The notes: a model not told the origin generated them from the letters alone. DNA of 64,000 nt from Paenibacillus sp. Soil766 (GCF_001428105.1 NZ_LMSJ01000021.1:287-64286), one strand, 5' to 3'; counted from the stretch's first letter, positions 1 to 8,214 are shown. Numbers and translations are program-made.

Positions 1-1
1 G

Positions 2-85
2 AGCTTAAACTCAGGCAAGCTCGGCTATTTGTCCCCAGACAAGTTTGAATCGCAGTTTTACAAGCAACAGAAACTGATTTCTTAG
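2..85 (+). mobile_element. IS3-family transposase, 3' end only
   Basis: The frame reads into the window and ends at a TAG at 83-85. The last residues include LGYLSPDKFE, the typical C-terminal signature of IS3/IS150-type OrfB DDE transposases, followed by a basic, Gln-rich tail. The bases just after the stop (about 95-118, starting TGTCCACTCTATTGAC) look like the right terminal end of such an element. Only about 27 codons are present because the window starts inside the gene, so whether the element is intact cannot be judged here. Confidence 0.65.
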
Positions 86-182
86 CTCTTTTTTGTGTCC
101 ACTCTATTGACTCAGATACAATTAACACGTAGCATTGTGAGATTAACGAACCTCGATTTTCCAACGGGCATTCTAACTTCAT

Positions 183-1172
183 TTATACTTGCAAAACCAG
201 TTTACCAACTGTGTTTTTTTGTTCTAAAAGTGTTAGGGCCTCTCCTGCTTTTTCCAGAGGATACACGCCATGAATCTCCGCACGGATCTCTTCTCTTGCC
301 AACATACTTAAAGCTTCCCGCGCCGCTATACCAGTCTCTACAGGATGGCTTTCCGCATACGCACCTAATGAAAACCCAGCCGTCTGTCTATTGGAGAACC
401 AAATTTCATTAAAAGAGTACGGAACATCCGCTAAACCGCTGGCGTTTCCGACAACAACCATATGGCCGAGAGGTTGGAGCACCTCTAAGCTATGTTTGCG
501 CATACTCCCACCGACTGGGTCAAAGACAGCATGAACACCTCTCTGTCCTGTGGCCTTTAGTATCTCCTTAGCAAAATCGGATCGAACAAATAATTCGTCA
601 TATCCGAAGGAATTGGCAAGATTCACTTTCTCCGGGGTCCCGACGGTTCCGAATATTTGGCCGGCTCCTAGACGTTTTGCAACCTGCCCGAGAAAGCCGC
701 CTAATCCACCAACAGCCGCATGAACAAGTACGCTGTCTCCCGTTCTCATTCGATACACATCTTTGATAGCCAGGTAAGCTGTTGTTAGATTTACTATCGA
801 TGCCGCCGCAGTCGCCAAATCTAGATCAGCACCTAATTGATCCAGTGGAACCGTTAATTCCGGCCTTACGTTTGCGATCGATGCAAATCCGTTAAAACCG
901 AGCAGTGTCATAGCGGCTACGGGTTGACCGACATAGAATCCCTCTACGCCTTCCCCGATGGCACGTACATAACCCGACACTTCTAATCCGGGTGTAAGCG
1001 GCAGCGGAAAATCCGACATAAATTCACCACGACTTAGCAGCACTTCAAAATAACCAACTCCGGCATAGGCAACATCGATGGTAAGCATACCAGCAACTGG
1101 CTGCAGGTCCGGTTTCTCATAATATTTTAAACTATCTGGTCCACCTGATCGATCGATTACAATTGCTTTCAT
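183..1172 (-). CDS. Zinc-free MDR oxidoreductase (quinone reductase-like)
   Basis: This is a medium-chain dehydrogenase/reductase of the NADPH:quinone reductase/enoyl reductase class, predicted to move hydride from NAD(P)H to an electrophilic substrate in the cytosol. A GroES-like N-terminal half is followed by a Rossmann domain with HAAVGGLGG at about residues 151-159. No structural-zinc cysteine cluster is seen, as in quinone reductases. The start is placed on the second ATG (1172), because the AGGAGG lies only 3 nt before the upstream ATG at 1178 but 9 nt before this one. It lies 86 bp downstream of the MmyB-type regulator on the same strand, so the regulator may control it. The substrate is unknown. 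Confidence 0.85.
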   Translation of the reverse strand: MKAIVIDRSGGPDSLKYYEKPDLQPVAGMLTIDVAYAGVGYFEVLLSRGEFMSDFPLPLTPGLEVSGYVRAIGEGVEGFYVGQPVAAMTLLGFNGFASIANVRPELTVPLDQLGADLDLATAAASIVNLTTAYLAIKDVYRMRTGDSVLVHAAVGGLGGFLGQVAKRLGAGQIFGTVGTPEKVNLANSFGYDELFVRSDFAKEILKATGQRGVHAVFDPVGGSMRKHSLEVLQPLGHMVVVGNASGLADVPYSFNEIWFSNRQTAGFSLGAYAESHPVETGIAAREALSMLAREEIRAEIHGVYPLEKAGEALTLLEQKNTVGKLVLQV

Positions 1173-1258
1173 TTCCATTAACCTCCTAGATTGGGAATGA
1201 ACTCATTATATTTCGAATCACAACAGGCAACCAGTTTGCCTTTATACAGGTATCCAGA

Positions 1259-2101
1259 CTAATAGGTTAACTTTCGCAGGTCTGCTATTTTTTCCTCCGT
1301 ACCTGAACTTACGATCGGCGTAAATATACAGCAGTGAAGGTCTTCATCACCGTTAATCGTAGAAAAGGTATTCAATTGAAAAAACAATCTTCCTGCAACA
1401 CAATGATCAAACGTGTAATGGATGGCTTTCTTTTGCTGAACATTATGCAATCTCCATAACTGTTGAAAATCTGCGCATTCGAGGCACATCTGCTTGACAA
1501 ATCCTTCAAACCATCGATCCCGGGCATTCTGGTCGTAATACATCCGAAATACACCCATCGTAAAGTTTGCAAATTCATTCCAGTTCACCAACTGCTCGCG
1601 CAGATTGGGATCTGAAAATATTAATCGTGTCATAACGCGTTCGTCCTTGGGAAGGGCATGAAAATCCGTAATAATTTCAGTTGCCAATCGATTGTATGAG
1701 AGTACTTCCGTTCGATGATTGGCAATAATGGCTGGGTAGTTGACTTGGTCGATAATCGCTTGAAGTTCGGGATATGCTTCCCCAGTATTCAAACTAGCGT
1801 TCCTCTCTCCATCGTAATCGGCCAAACGAAGTAAATGCACCTGTTCATCCGAAGATAATTGCAAGGCTCGGGCGACGCTCTCAAGGACTTCTCTTGAAAC
1901 GGAACCAACTCTTCCCTGTTCCAGCCAGGTATACCAAGTGATGCTTACACCCGCAAGTTGGGCAACTTCCTCTCTGCGCAATCCCGGTGTTCTTCTTCTT
2001 CCAAAGCGGCTGGCTATTTCGACACGATCCGGTTTAATCCGTTCACGGCGGGACTTTAAAAAGTCTCCAAGTATTTTAATCTTATCGTTTTCCAAAGCCA
2101 T
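1259..2101 (-). CDS. XRE/MmyB-family transcriptional regulator
   Basis: A 280-residue cytosolic regulator. An N-terminal helix-turn-helix covers about residues 12-75 (core RREEVAQLAGVS near 42-53, followed by WYTWLEQGR). The rest is the MmyB-like ligand-binding domain (about 110-270), a PAS-like fold described as binding fatty-acid-like ligands in this family. An AGGTG ribosome binding site lies 7 nt before the ATG. It precedes the oxidoreductase gene on the same strand, a common arrangement in which MmyB regulators control an adjacent reductase gene. Regulation of the neighbour is inferred, not seen. Confidence 0.88.
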   Translation of the reverse strand: MALENDKIKILGDFLKSRRERIKPDRVEIASRFGRRRTPGLRREEVAQLAGVSITWYTWLEQGRVGSVSREVLESVARALQLSSDEQVHLLRLADYDGERNASLNTGEAYPELQAIIDQVNYPAIIANHRTEVLSYNRLATEIITDFHALPKDERVMTRLIFSDPNLREQLVNWNEFANFTMGVFRMYYDQNARDRWFEGFVKQMCLECADFQQLWRLHNVQQKKAIHYTFDHCVAGRLFFQLNTFSTINGDEDLHCCIFTPIVSSGTEEKIADLRKLTY

Positions 2102-2635
2102 TTAACCACACCTAACTAAAGAGTTTAATCGATTTTAATGATCCCTTACAGTTTAATACATCTTGTACTTTGCTGCCTAGGTGCCTTCACAATATTCTTA
2201 ACCTATCCCACCATTACTCCAGCCTGCCCTTTCTAAAAAATTACGATAGTAATGGCATTAGTTTTTTGCCGCTAGCCATGTGGTTTTGGCCTTTAATGCT
2301 GAGGGAGGGCCTGAATTTTATGGGCTTCCAGAAGCTTCTCAGGACCACTATCGGTATGTTGATTGAGTAGGCAATTAGATCCGGAGAGATAGTAGTTTCG
2401 ATTCGACAACCATGGGCTGATACCGGATAACTGTTTAGTGCTCTGAAATAAAAAATCCCCATCAACAGGGGATTAAAGCCACATCATTCATACATTCTTG
2501 ATGTGGCTTTTCTTCAAGTAATAAGATCTAATATTAATAAAAATGGGATCCTTGGTATAAATTAGCTGCGTATAATACCCCTTAGAAGCATACAATATGT
2601 ATGTTTTCAATTACTCAGATGGGTGGGCTAATTTC
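2102..2635. other. Intergenic region, mostly without genes
   Basis: No convincing full gene lies here. A plus-strand frame at 2280-2366 ends in a plausible protein-like tail (FNAEGGPEFYGLPEAS then TGA) but has a stop about 20 bases upstream of 2280, so it can only be a gene relic. A perfect 12-bp hairpin sits at 2475-2510. The stretch 2520-2635 is AT-rich and contains TATAAT at about 2572, a possible -10 for the micro-ORF at 2636, although no well-spaced -35 was found. Confidence 0.4.
2475..2511 (+). terminator. Intrinsic terminator-like hairpin
   Basis: A perfect 12-bp inverted repeat (AAAGCCACATCA at 2475-2486 and its complement at 2499-2510) with a 12-nt loop, followed by a short T-rich stretch. 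No intact gene ends directly upstream on the plus strand, which fits a decayed gene in the region before it. Confidence 0.55.
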
Positions 2636-2728
2636 ATGACAACACACGATAAACAACGAGAAAATCACGCTAAAGATCAAGACGATAATAAACCGAATCA
2701 TGGTAAAAGTAGAAAAAAGGGTAAGTAA
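2636..2728 (+). CDS. Hypothetical 30-residue hydrophilic protein
   Basis: A short frame, MTTHDKQRENHAKD... ending in RKKGK, with about half charged residues (Lys, Asp, Arg, Glu, His) and no hydrophobic segment. A GGGTGG element lies about 10 nt before the ATG, and a terminator hairpin starts 12 nt after the stop. ATG, ribosome site, stop and terminator together suggest a true small transcript. No family is recognised; the composition is like that of small spore or nucleic-acid-associated proteins, but that is only an impression. Confidence 0.4.
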   Translation: MTTHDKQRENHAKDQDDNKPNHGKSRKKGK

Positions 2729-2740
2729 ATACGAAAGAAA

Positions 2741-2772
2741 AAAGCCCTTGGGATTCTTTCCCTTAGGGCTTT
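2741..2772 (+). terminator. Intrinsic terminator hairpin
   Basis: AAAGCCCT (2741-2748) pairs with AGGGCTTT (2765-2772), with an extra GGG/CCC pairing inside, followed by CATTTTG. It closes the micro-ORF on the plus strand. On the minus strand the hairpin is followed by TTTTTTCTTTC, so it could also terminate the SRPBCC operon that ends at 2825. Confidence 0.6.
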
Positions 2773-2824
2773 CATTTTGTCCGTTACTGCCAGTACAAGC
2801 AAGTATAAAACAAAAACAACTGAT

Positions 2825-3280
2825 TCAATATAATATCCGTGATTTTTTCTCAAGTATGGATTTTATTTTCTCTAAGTCTTTGCGATTTGCCTTTTTCATC
2901 ATCAAAGACATAAACGGAGTAAATAGCATCGAAAATCCAGTTGGATTGCCTTTGTTTCTCAATGTCATTTGTGTCACATTGTCCTCTTCGGCTGTCCATG
3001 TATACGTGGTTTCCATAGGAAAGGGGCCGTCGGCCGTTCGCATGATGAGTATTTCCCCAGGAACATATTGTGTAATTTGATACACGTAAGCAAGTTCTCT
3101 ACCTAGAAAGTTGGCTTTAAAAGCAATCTTAGAACCAAGAGTTAGCGGTTTCGGCGTTTGCCATTCGACAGATAGAATATTTACATACCATTCAGGTGCA
3201 TGATCGGGATTAGCCGCATATTCAGAAACAATGGCTAGTGGACAATTAATGGTAGTCTTTGTGAATACATCGACCACCAT
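2825..3280 (-). CDS. SRPBCC-family (START/polyketide cyclase-like) protein
   Basis: About 151 residues with the SRPBCC ligand-cavity fold pattern: an N-terminal strand (VDVFTKTTINCP), a helix after IVSEYAANP, then alternating strands and a long C-terminal helix ending in Lys-rich sequence. The longer frame to 3325 overlaps the upstream gene, whereas the ATG at 3280 shares its A with the upstream TAA (TAATG), so I take this start and infer coupled translation. It is the last gene of a DUF1059-SRPBCC-SRPBCC operon. The ligand is unknown; such proteins bind small hydrophobic molecules. Confidence 0.75.
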   Translation of the reverse strand: MVVDVFTKTTINCPLAIVSEYAANPDHAPEWYVNILSVEWQTPKPLTLGSKIAFKANFLGRELAYVYQITQYVPGEILIMRTADGPFPMETTYTWTAEEDNVTQMTLRNKGNPTGFSMLFTPFMSLMMKKANRKDLEKIKSILEKKSRILY

Positions 3281-3669
3281 TAGGCTAATAACTTCGCGAT
3301 GGGCTGCCAGTAGTTTGTATGCCAACCGGATGCGAGATGCTCACCTGTTCCATCTGGAAAACTGGAATGCTCCAATAGAAGTACCGTTTCTGCACCTTGA
3401 GCCTTCAACTCGAATTTGACAATAGAATACAAACCTTCTTCCCAATTCGCCACCCGCCAAGCTTGAACAACACGCTTGTTTGGCACCAACTCAATATTGC
3501 GCCCCAGAATCATTCCGCCAAAGCAGGAAAAAGTCCCACCTTCCTCACCATGAATAACTGTCGGGGCTCCTCCAGTTGCTTGACTAAATAGCTCACTGCT
3601 AGTTAGGATGTTATACACTCGTTCAGGTGCAGCTTGAAAGCTAACTTCTTGACGAATCACACTGTTCAT
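3280..3669 (-). CDS. SRPBCC domain protein, AHSA1-like
   Basis: A complete 129-residue AHSA1-type SRPBCC domain. It starts with VSFQAAPERVYNIL, has the central GGTFSCFGGMILGRN strand pair and RVVQAWR strand, and ends with the family-typical SGWHTNYWQPI helix. An AGGTG site precedes the ATG. The start is 2 nt after the stop of the DUF1059 gene, and its stop overlaps the next start, so the three genes form a tight operon. The function of this type in bacteria is generally small-molecule or lipid binding; here it is unknown. Confidence 0.8.
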   Translation of the reverse strand: MNSVIRQEVSFQAAPERVYNILTSSELFSQATGGAPTVIHGEEGGTFSCFGGMILGRNIELVPNKRVVQAWRVANWEEGLYSIVKFELKAQGAETVLLLEHSSFPDGTGEHLASGWHTNYWQPIAKLLA

Positions 3670-3671
3670 AA

Positions 3672-3851
3672 TTATGCACCTGCCTTTAACTGTTCATCAT
3701 TGCTCAGTAGCCACTGTTCCAGCATATCAACAGTCATGCTTTTCAACATATCCGCGTGATCGTGAATGGCGTGATGCCAGATAGCCGACTCTACTTGAAA
3801 GTTATTTTCACTTTTAGTTGTAAAACCGCAATGGCAAGATAATGTTTTCAT
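3672..3851 (-). CDS. DUF1059-like small protein
   Basis: The frame is open to 4001, but the first part is relic sequence; the ATG at 3851 gives a 59-residue protein starting MKTLSCHCGFTTKS, which matches the N-terminal pattern of DUF1059 (MKTxSC followed by a strand, then an HAIHDHADM helix). A GAGGAG element lies 13 nt upstream, a rather long spacing. Next on the same strand, 2 nt away, is an SRPBCC gene. DUF1059 proteins are cytosolic and of unknown function. Confidence 0.6.
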   Translation of the reverse strand: MKTLSCHCGFTTKSENNFQVESAIWHHAIHDHADMLKSMTVDMLEQWLLSNDEQLKAGA

Positions 3852-4080
3852 AACAATATTTTGTCTCCTCTTCATATGGGAAAATAAGTAATTGTAATGC
3901 ATAGCTTTTTCAGACCACGGATCGACTCCTGGCTCTTGACCTTGAGCGACCGAATGCAAACGCGGCATATAATGAGTCCAGCCTTGAACATGTGAAGCCA
4001 CCTCGGATGTCGCTGCTGATTGAACTCATGTTTGCTCCTTTCTTCTGCTTCCGCCGCTTCTTTCAAACGCAACAAGTTGT
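3852..4080 (-). pseudogene. Frameshifted gene relic upstream of DUF1059
   Basis: Two overlapping minus-strand frames both look protein-like but neither is complete. One starts at an ATG near 4029 with a strong AAAGGAG site and quickly becomes Arg/Ser-rich; the adjacent frame continues with VQGWTHYMPRLHSVAQG and DPWSEKAMHYNYLF. This pattern fits a single reading frame broken by an indel. I do not recognise the parent family. Confidence 0.35.
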
Positions 4081-4090
4081 CATCCCATAA

Positions 4091-4537
4091 CGATGGTTAA
4101 TTCTTCTATTATTATGTACCAGTTTGCAAATAAAAATCGGTATAGCTCGCAACAGCCGATGCTCGTCACACATTAAGAAAAACCAATATACGGGGCTCAA
4201 AGCGATTATACTCCTTATTCGTTGTATCGGCGTTGGCGGAGTCACGCTTCCATTAATGAGTGATGCCTATGTAGGATTGGCAAAAACATAAATTTCACAA
4301 GCCAGCATCGCCACCCGCATTGTTCAAAATATCGGTGGTGCCTTCGGCTCAGCCGTATTGGCTACCTATGTCGCAAGTCAGATGGATCTTGCCTCGCCGG
4401 ATGCTGCTAATTTGGCATCCGCTTATCAGTCCGGCTTTTTAACAGCGAGTATTCTCATGGTTGTCATGATCGTTCCAGCATTTTTCTTAACCAATAAGTT
4501 GGCCTCCAAGGTTTCTTCGAAGCAAGAGGTTGTCTGA
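4091..4537 (+). pseudogene. Broken DHA2-type MFS transporter, C-terminal part
   Basis: The plus strand encodes a clear transporter tail: GVGGVTLPLMSDAYVGL, then an in-frame TAA at 4289-4291, then ISQASIATRIVQNIGGAFGS and two hydrophobic helices, ending at TGA 4535-4537. This is the conserved C-terminal region of drug:H+ antiporters of the DHA2 (EmrB/QacA) group. Homology upstream of about 4200 fades and appears to change frame (a MYQF-like piece near 4114). The N-terminal ten or so helices are absent, so it is a remnant, not an active exporter. Confidence 0.75.
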
Positions 4538-4597
4538 TCTTTTAAAGAAAAGGATCTCATCAACATAGCCTCCTCCGAGGTATCCGTGTAAATGAAA

Positions 4598-4619
4598 AAG
4601 CCGCAATAATATGCGGCTT
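4598..4619 (+). terminator. Terminator-like hairpin after MFS relic
   Basis: AAGCCGCA (4598-4605) pairs with TGCGGCTT (4612-4619) across a 6-nt loop, followed by CTTCTC. It probably was the terminator of the decayed transporter gene. Confidence 0.5.
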
Positions 4620-4741
4620 CTTCTCATGTGTTGGTACCCCTAATTTCCTAATCCCCGTCTCTCGATGATTGACATAGCTCCCACACTTTGCTCAAAAAAA
4701 AGGTAAGCTCTCATCTAGAACCTGCCCTGGATTCAACTCTT

Positions 4742-6205
4742 TTAAGGGATATAAGAAACCCCTTCTGAATACGAATTATTCGCATTCCATATCAGGTATT
4801 CGCGAACGCCCGCGTCGCTCAAAGCTTTAATTTGCGCATCCACTTCGGTCTTGCCGTACTTGATGTAATTGCCCCCACCCAGCCAGCTTGCTGTGAAATC
4901 TTGAATCCACGGCCGCGAAAGAGGTGGCTTCTGCATCTCGCCAAACTTCTTCTTCTCTGCTTTCATATATTCGGCGACAAGGCGATATGGGTCTTTATCA
5001 GGTTTAGGTATGCCGAAATAGCCGTCTGACCAGTGACTTGGGTAAATCATCGAGGAAATGACGTCCACAGAGCTTGATATGCGGTTAAAATTTTGCCCAA
5101 TCCCTGGCGCTTCTGGCAGTGTCGCCGAGTAGCCGAAAATATCGACGGACACTTTGACGCCGTATGGCCGCAACTGCTCCTTCGCGTAAGCGACAAAGTC
5201 GCTGACCGCATCCACGCGAAGCTGCGTTAACCTTGACTTCTCGCTGAAATCCGGTGCTTTTGGCGCCTCTTTTTTCTTGTCTACTATGCTCTTCTGTACA
5301 TCATCCAGCCCTTTCTTGTTCGCATCGGTCTTATCTGCATTGTACGTATTCGTGGCCTCAGTAAGCTTGATCTCTAGAGCAGCCATATCCGTTTCATATT
5401 TTTTTGAAGCTTCGGCATACGTTTTTTCCTCTTCCTCGAATTTTGCTGGCTTCTTATCCTTATAATCACCCATCGAATAGGTCAATGATTTATCTCGGCT
5501 TTCGAAGCCTTCTGGGAAGCGCACGTAGTCGAATTGAATCTCTTTGAACCCAAGCTCTGCCGCAAGTTTAGCGACATCAACATTATGCTCCCACGTTTCT
5601 TTCAGAAACGGGTTAATGAACCCGTCTCCATTCCCATTGCGCCAAAGGCTGCTGCCATCCACATACGAAAGATCTAGGCGTTTTTTCGCCAGAACCGTAT
5701 CTTTAAAAGATACAATTCGCGCAATCGGATAAATGCGATGCTCCTCTAACAATTTCATAAGTGCCCCAGGATCGCGGATGTAAGGCTGGCCGAATTCAGC
5801 AAGCTTACCGTCTGGTTTGAATGTAATATAGCCATCATCATCCTTGATGTCGATGACCATTGCATTGAGATCGGTGCTGTCTACAAGCGATAGCAGTTTT
5901 GGCATGCGAGCACCGCCAGCCGACCAACCCGTTACATAAATACCGCGCACTGCATCGGGATACTCGAAATGTACAGGCGGATTAAATGCAGGTGCCTGAC
6001 TAGGCGCAGGCGTACTCGATGCCACTGGCGGCGACAGCGTGGGCGCGGGCGTAGGTGCCAGCGTGGCAATCGGCGCTGCCTCCGTTGCGACTGGAGACGG
6101 CAGCTCCGATGGATTCGGCGACTCGACTACGACATTCGATGACGAACAAGCGGACAATACGAGTACCAATGAAAGCATAATCCCGCTAAGCCAAACTTTT
6201 CTCAT
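4742..6205 (-). CDS. Lipoprotein with DUF4015 putative glycoside hydrolase domain
   Basis: A 487-residue exported lipoprotein: signal sequence with lipobox LSAC (Cys20), then a Pro/Thr/Ser/Ala-rich linker (about 25-78), then a TIM-barrel-like DUF4015 domain starting at VRGIYVTGWSAG. Conserved acidic strands are visible (VIDIKDDDG near 117-125, EIQFDYVRFPEGF near 222-234, VSVDIFGYS near 352-360). Between about 243 and 323 lies a Lys/Glu/Ala-rich segment predicted to be a coiled coil, inserted in the barrel. A GGGGGAG site lies 6-7 nt before the ATG. The enzyme activity is inferred only from the family name (PF13200). Confidence 0.82.
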   Translation of the reverse strand: MRKVWLSGIMLSLVLVLSACSSSNVVVESPNPSELPSPVATEAAPIATLAPTPAPTLSPPVASSTPAPSQAPAFNPPVHFEYPDAVRGIYVTGWSAGGARMPKLLSLVDSTDLNAMVIDIKDDDGYITFKPDGKLAEFGQPYIRDPGALMKLLEEHRIYPIARIVSFKDTVLAKKRLDLSYVDGSSLWRNGNGDGFINPFLKETWEHNVDVAKLAAELGFKEIQFDYVRFPEGFESRDKSLTYSMGDYKDKKPAKFEEEEKTYAEASKKYETDMAALEIKLTEATNTYNADKTDANKKGLDDVQKSIVDKKKEAPKAPDFSEKSRLTQLRVDAVSDFVAYAKEQLRPYGVKVSVDIFGYSATLPEAPGIGQNFNRISSSVDVISSMIYPSHWSDGYFGIPKPDKDPYRLVAEYMKAEKKKFGEMQKPPLSRPWIQDFTASWLGGGNYIKYGKTEVDAQIKALSDAGVREYLIWNANNSYSEGVSYIP

Positions 6206-6393
6206 GCTGTTCTCCCCCTCATAACGGCAATTCGGCCTTTATAATTGAAGTATTCAGGGGGGACGGAAACTATGCTTGATTACTAGGTACAACTCAGAAC
6301 GGTTATCCCTCAAATGCCACTTGACTTCCCAACCTTCGTATTCAAGACCGTTAGAGATCGCTGTTTCATTGAACTCTATCGTTATCCGTTACT

Positions 6394-6693
6394 TTAAAGC
6401 TTGAACTTGAGCAAATGATCGGTCAAATGTTCTCTCTTTAAGATTTCAATCTGCTTGTTCCCTATTAGGTCGTAATGCGGATATTCATCACGAAGATGTA
6501 TATAAGCAGGATTTAAACCATTCGCCAAGCACCATTCCTTCAATCGTTCCAAATCACAGCAGCCCACCTTAGTGATCGTCTTCACTCCTGGGAAGCGAGG
6601 TTCTAGCCAATAATGCGTCAAAAAGGCGATCTTTCCCTGTGAGCATTTAATTTTCCATTCATTTAATTCATGTCTTGATATTCCGAAAGCCAT
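6394..6693 (-). CDS. yneQ: YneQ-like conserved protein
   Basis: A 99-residue cytosolic protein with the same length and layout as B. subtilis YneQ: MAFGISRHELNEWK at the start, IAFLTHYWLEPRFPGVKT and TKVGCCDLERLKEW in the middle, and YPHYDL towards the end. No catalytic motif or membrane segment is visible. Its function is unknown in the family. It stands alone, with intergenic DNA on both sides. Confidence 0.8.
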   Translation of the reverse strand: MAFGISRHELNEWKIKCSQGKIAFLTHYWLEPRFPGVKTITKVGCCDLERLKEWCLANGLNPAYIHLRDEYPHYDLIGNKQIEILKREHLTDHLLKFKL

Positions 6694-6868
6694 GTCATCA
6701 ATCTCCTAATCGGTGCAAACGTCATGGAACATACATACCCCATAAATGTTCTTGGATGGTTCTGCGGTTAATGTTACTTTAACACATATAGGAAGTAAAC
6801 TGCGCGTTAACGACCTCACTTACAATAGGTACTGATGCAGATACAATCCTTACCCTCTTTCCTTAAGA

Positions 6869-7087
6869 TCATTCTTCGACTTGTAAATACTTCTCCCCAT
6901 GAAAATCTACCCATAGTGGGGCGATGAATTTTTCTAATGTGTTTACGACGTCATCTCTTCGACTCTTTTCAACATTGACGGTGTCATTTAGAATCTCATT
7001 TCTAATTCGTATGAGAACATATAAAGGGGGTAATGCAGCCTCACGAAAAGCCTTAATCATGCTTTCTTCTTGTGGAGTAATATCCAT
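6869..7087 (-). CDS. Hypothetical 72-residue protein
   Basis: A short acidic/basic protein, MDITPQEESMIKAFREA..., with no membrane segment. The ATG at 7087 is preferred over the one at 7105 because AGAGGA lies 6 nt upstream of it while nothing similar precedes the other. No family is recognised. The helical, charged composition (residues 1-50) suggests a small soluble helical protein. Confidence 0.5.
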   Translation of the reverse strand: MDITPQEESMIKAFREAALPPLYVLIRIRNEILNDTVNVEKSRRDDVVNTLEKFIAPLWVDFHGEKYLQVEE

Positions 7088-7193
7088 AACATATCCTCTT
7101 TCCATTATTGTAGATTTCTGCTTGAGATGCTTTCATTATAAACCTTGACTTTAGTGTCAGTGTCAAGAGTGAGTATGTTATGAAACTATGCTG

Positions 7194-7229
7194 AAAAGGC
7201 TACCGATTCCTTGCTTTCGGCAGCCTTTT
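7194..7229 (-). terminator. Bidirectional terminator hairpin
   Basis: AAAAGGCT-A-CCGA (7194-7206) pairs with TCGG-C-AGCCTTTT (7217-7229). It lies 9 nt past the stop of the NTF2-like gene (minus strand), where it would act as terminator with TTTT at its end; the plus strand also ends in TTTT. A near copy is found at 13924-13957. Confidence 0.65.
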
Positions 7230-7237
7230 CCTAATGT

Positions 7238-7624
7238 CTATTGAGCTATTGGTTTATCGTCAGCAGAACTCGCGATCCGCTCTGCCTCATACTCAAAGAG
7301 GACAGCAAGCTCATTGTGATAAGGTCGCCCATACAACGAACCTTCCGCGCGGAATACCACCATGCCATTGTCCTCATTCTCAAGCAAGAAGACCGGAGTT
7401 AGCTTTACCTGCAATACGGAGCGCTCGAACCTAATCAATTCCTCGAACCTCTCTTTGCCTTTCTGTTCGAGATTCCACCCCTCTAACGGGAGCGGGACGA
7501 AGAAATGAAACTCTTCCGTAACCTTATTAAGAAAATCAACGATATGCCCTGTTTCGAAAGCCTTCCTAAAAGCATCAAACACTTCACCAGTTCGGGATGG
7601 GACTGAGACTACAGAATTCTCCAT
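7238..7624 (-). CDS. NTF2/SnoaL-like protein
   Basis: A 128-residue cytosolic protein with a SnoaL/NTF2-like pattern: an N-terminal helix (VFDAFRKAFETGHIVDFLN), a strand after VTEEFHFFVP, a helix (KERFEELIRF) and paired strands (KLTPVFLLENEDNGMVVFRAE, then HNELAVLFEYE). GAGGAGG precedes the ATG by 9 nt. It follows the DinB gene by 16 nt in the same operon. Such proteins are often ketosteroid isomerase-like or stress-associated; the activity here is unknown. Confidence 0.65.
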   Translation of the reverse strand: MENSVVSVPSRTGEVFDAFRKAFETGHIVDFLNKVTEEFHFFVPLPLEGWNLEQKGKERFEELIRFERSVLQVKLTPVFLLENEDNGMVVFRAEGSLYGRPYHNELAVLFEYEAERIASSADDKPIAQ

Positions 7625-7640
7625 GAAAGTATCCTCCTCA

Positions 7641-8108
7641 TTAAAGTGACAGGACTCTTATTTGGCTCGTTACCGTTCCAAGGTGAATGGCTTCGTGAAT
7701 GAGAGCGAAGTTGAACAACTCGCCGGCGGTAATGAATTGGAACGGTCCCATAGCATACGGAGTTGAAAGCTTCTCGTCCAGCATGTCTGATGTCAGCTCA
7801 GATAGGCGCGAAAGCTGCGCAGTTAACATCTCGACCAACTCTTCCTTCGATGGATGAGCAAATGTCCAGTCCAAGGGCTTTGTTCCGGAGTTAAATAGGA
7901 ATTCATACGAGTCAGGTATAGCCGATGGGGAGCCGAAACTTAGTGTAGAATACTTATCAAACCAATAAATCATATGGCCGACATTCCAACAGATAGTATT
8001 GTTGAAGCCCTCCGGTTGCTTGTCGAAATATCCCTCCGTAACTCCCTGGAGCGTACCAATCACAACCTGATGCAGTACTTTACCGGTGTTTATAATCGAT
8101 TGTGCCAT
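7641..8108 (-). CDS. DinB-family protein
   Basis: A 155-residue four-helix-bundle protein of the DinB/YfiT type. The likely metal ligands appear in the usual places: His in NVGHMIYW and two His in LIHEAIHLG. The start at 8108 is favoured because AAGGAGG lies 10 nt before it; the frame remains open to 8147 without such a site. DinB proteins are metal-binding, stress-associated or thiol-transferase-like. First gene of a two-gene operon, divergent from the LysR gene at 8300 and probably under its control. Confidence 0.8.
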   Translation of the reverse strand: MAQSIINTGKVLHQVVIGTLQGVTEGYFDKQPEGFNNTICWNVGHMIYWFDKYSTLSFGSPSAIPDSYEFLFNSGTKPLDWTFAHPSKEELVEMLTAQLSRLSELTSDMLDEKLSTPYAMGPFQFITAGELFNFALIHEAIHLGTVTSQIRVLSL

Positions 8109-8141
8109 AATCCAACGCCTCCTTATTTGGTGCTTGATATG

Positions 8142-8214
8142 TTCCAAGTATAGGTCTCTTGGAACTTACCATCAATACAGTAGGCATTACCGGAACGTTA
8201 AGTATAAGTTAACG
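8142..8214. promoter_or_regulatory. Two inverted repeats, probable LysR operators
   Basis: Between the divergent DinB and LysR genes lie two perfect inverted repeats: TTCCAAG-N9-CTTGGAA (8142-8164) and CGTTAA-N7-TTAACG (8196-8214). The second has the TTAA-N7-TTAA, T-N11-A layout typical of LysR-type binding boxes. Their place in a divergent promoter region suggests autoregulation and control of the DinB/NTF2 operon. Confidence 0.55.
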
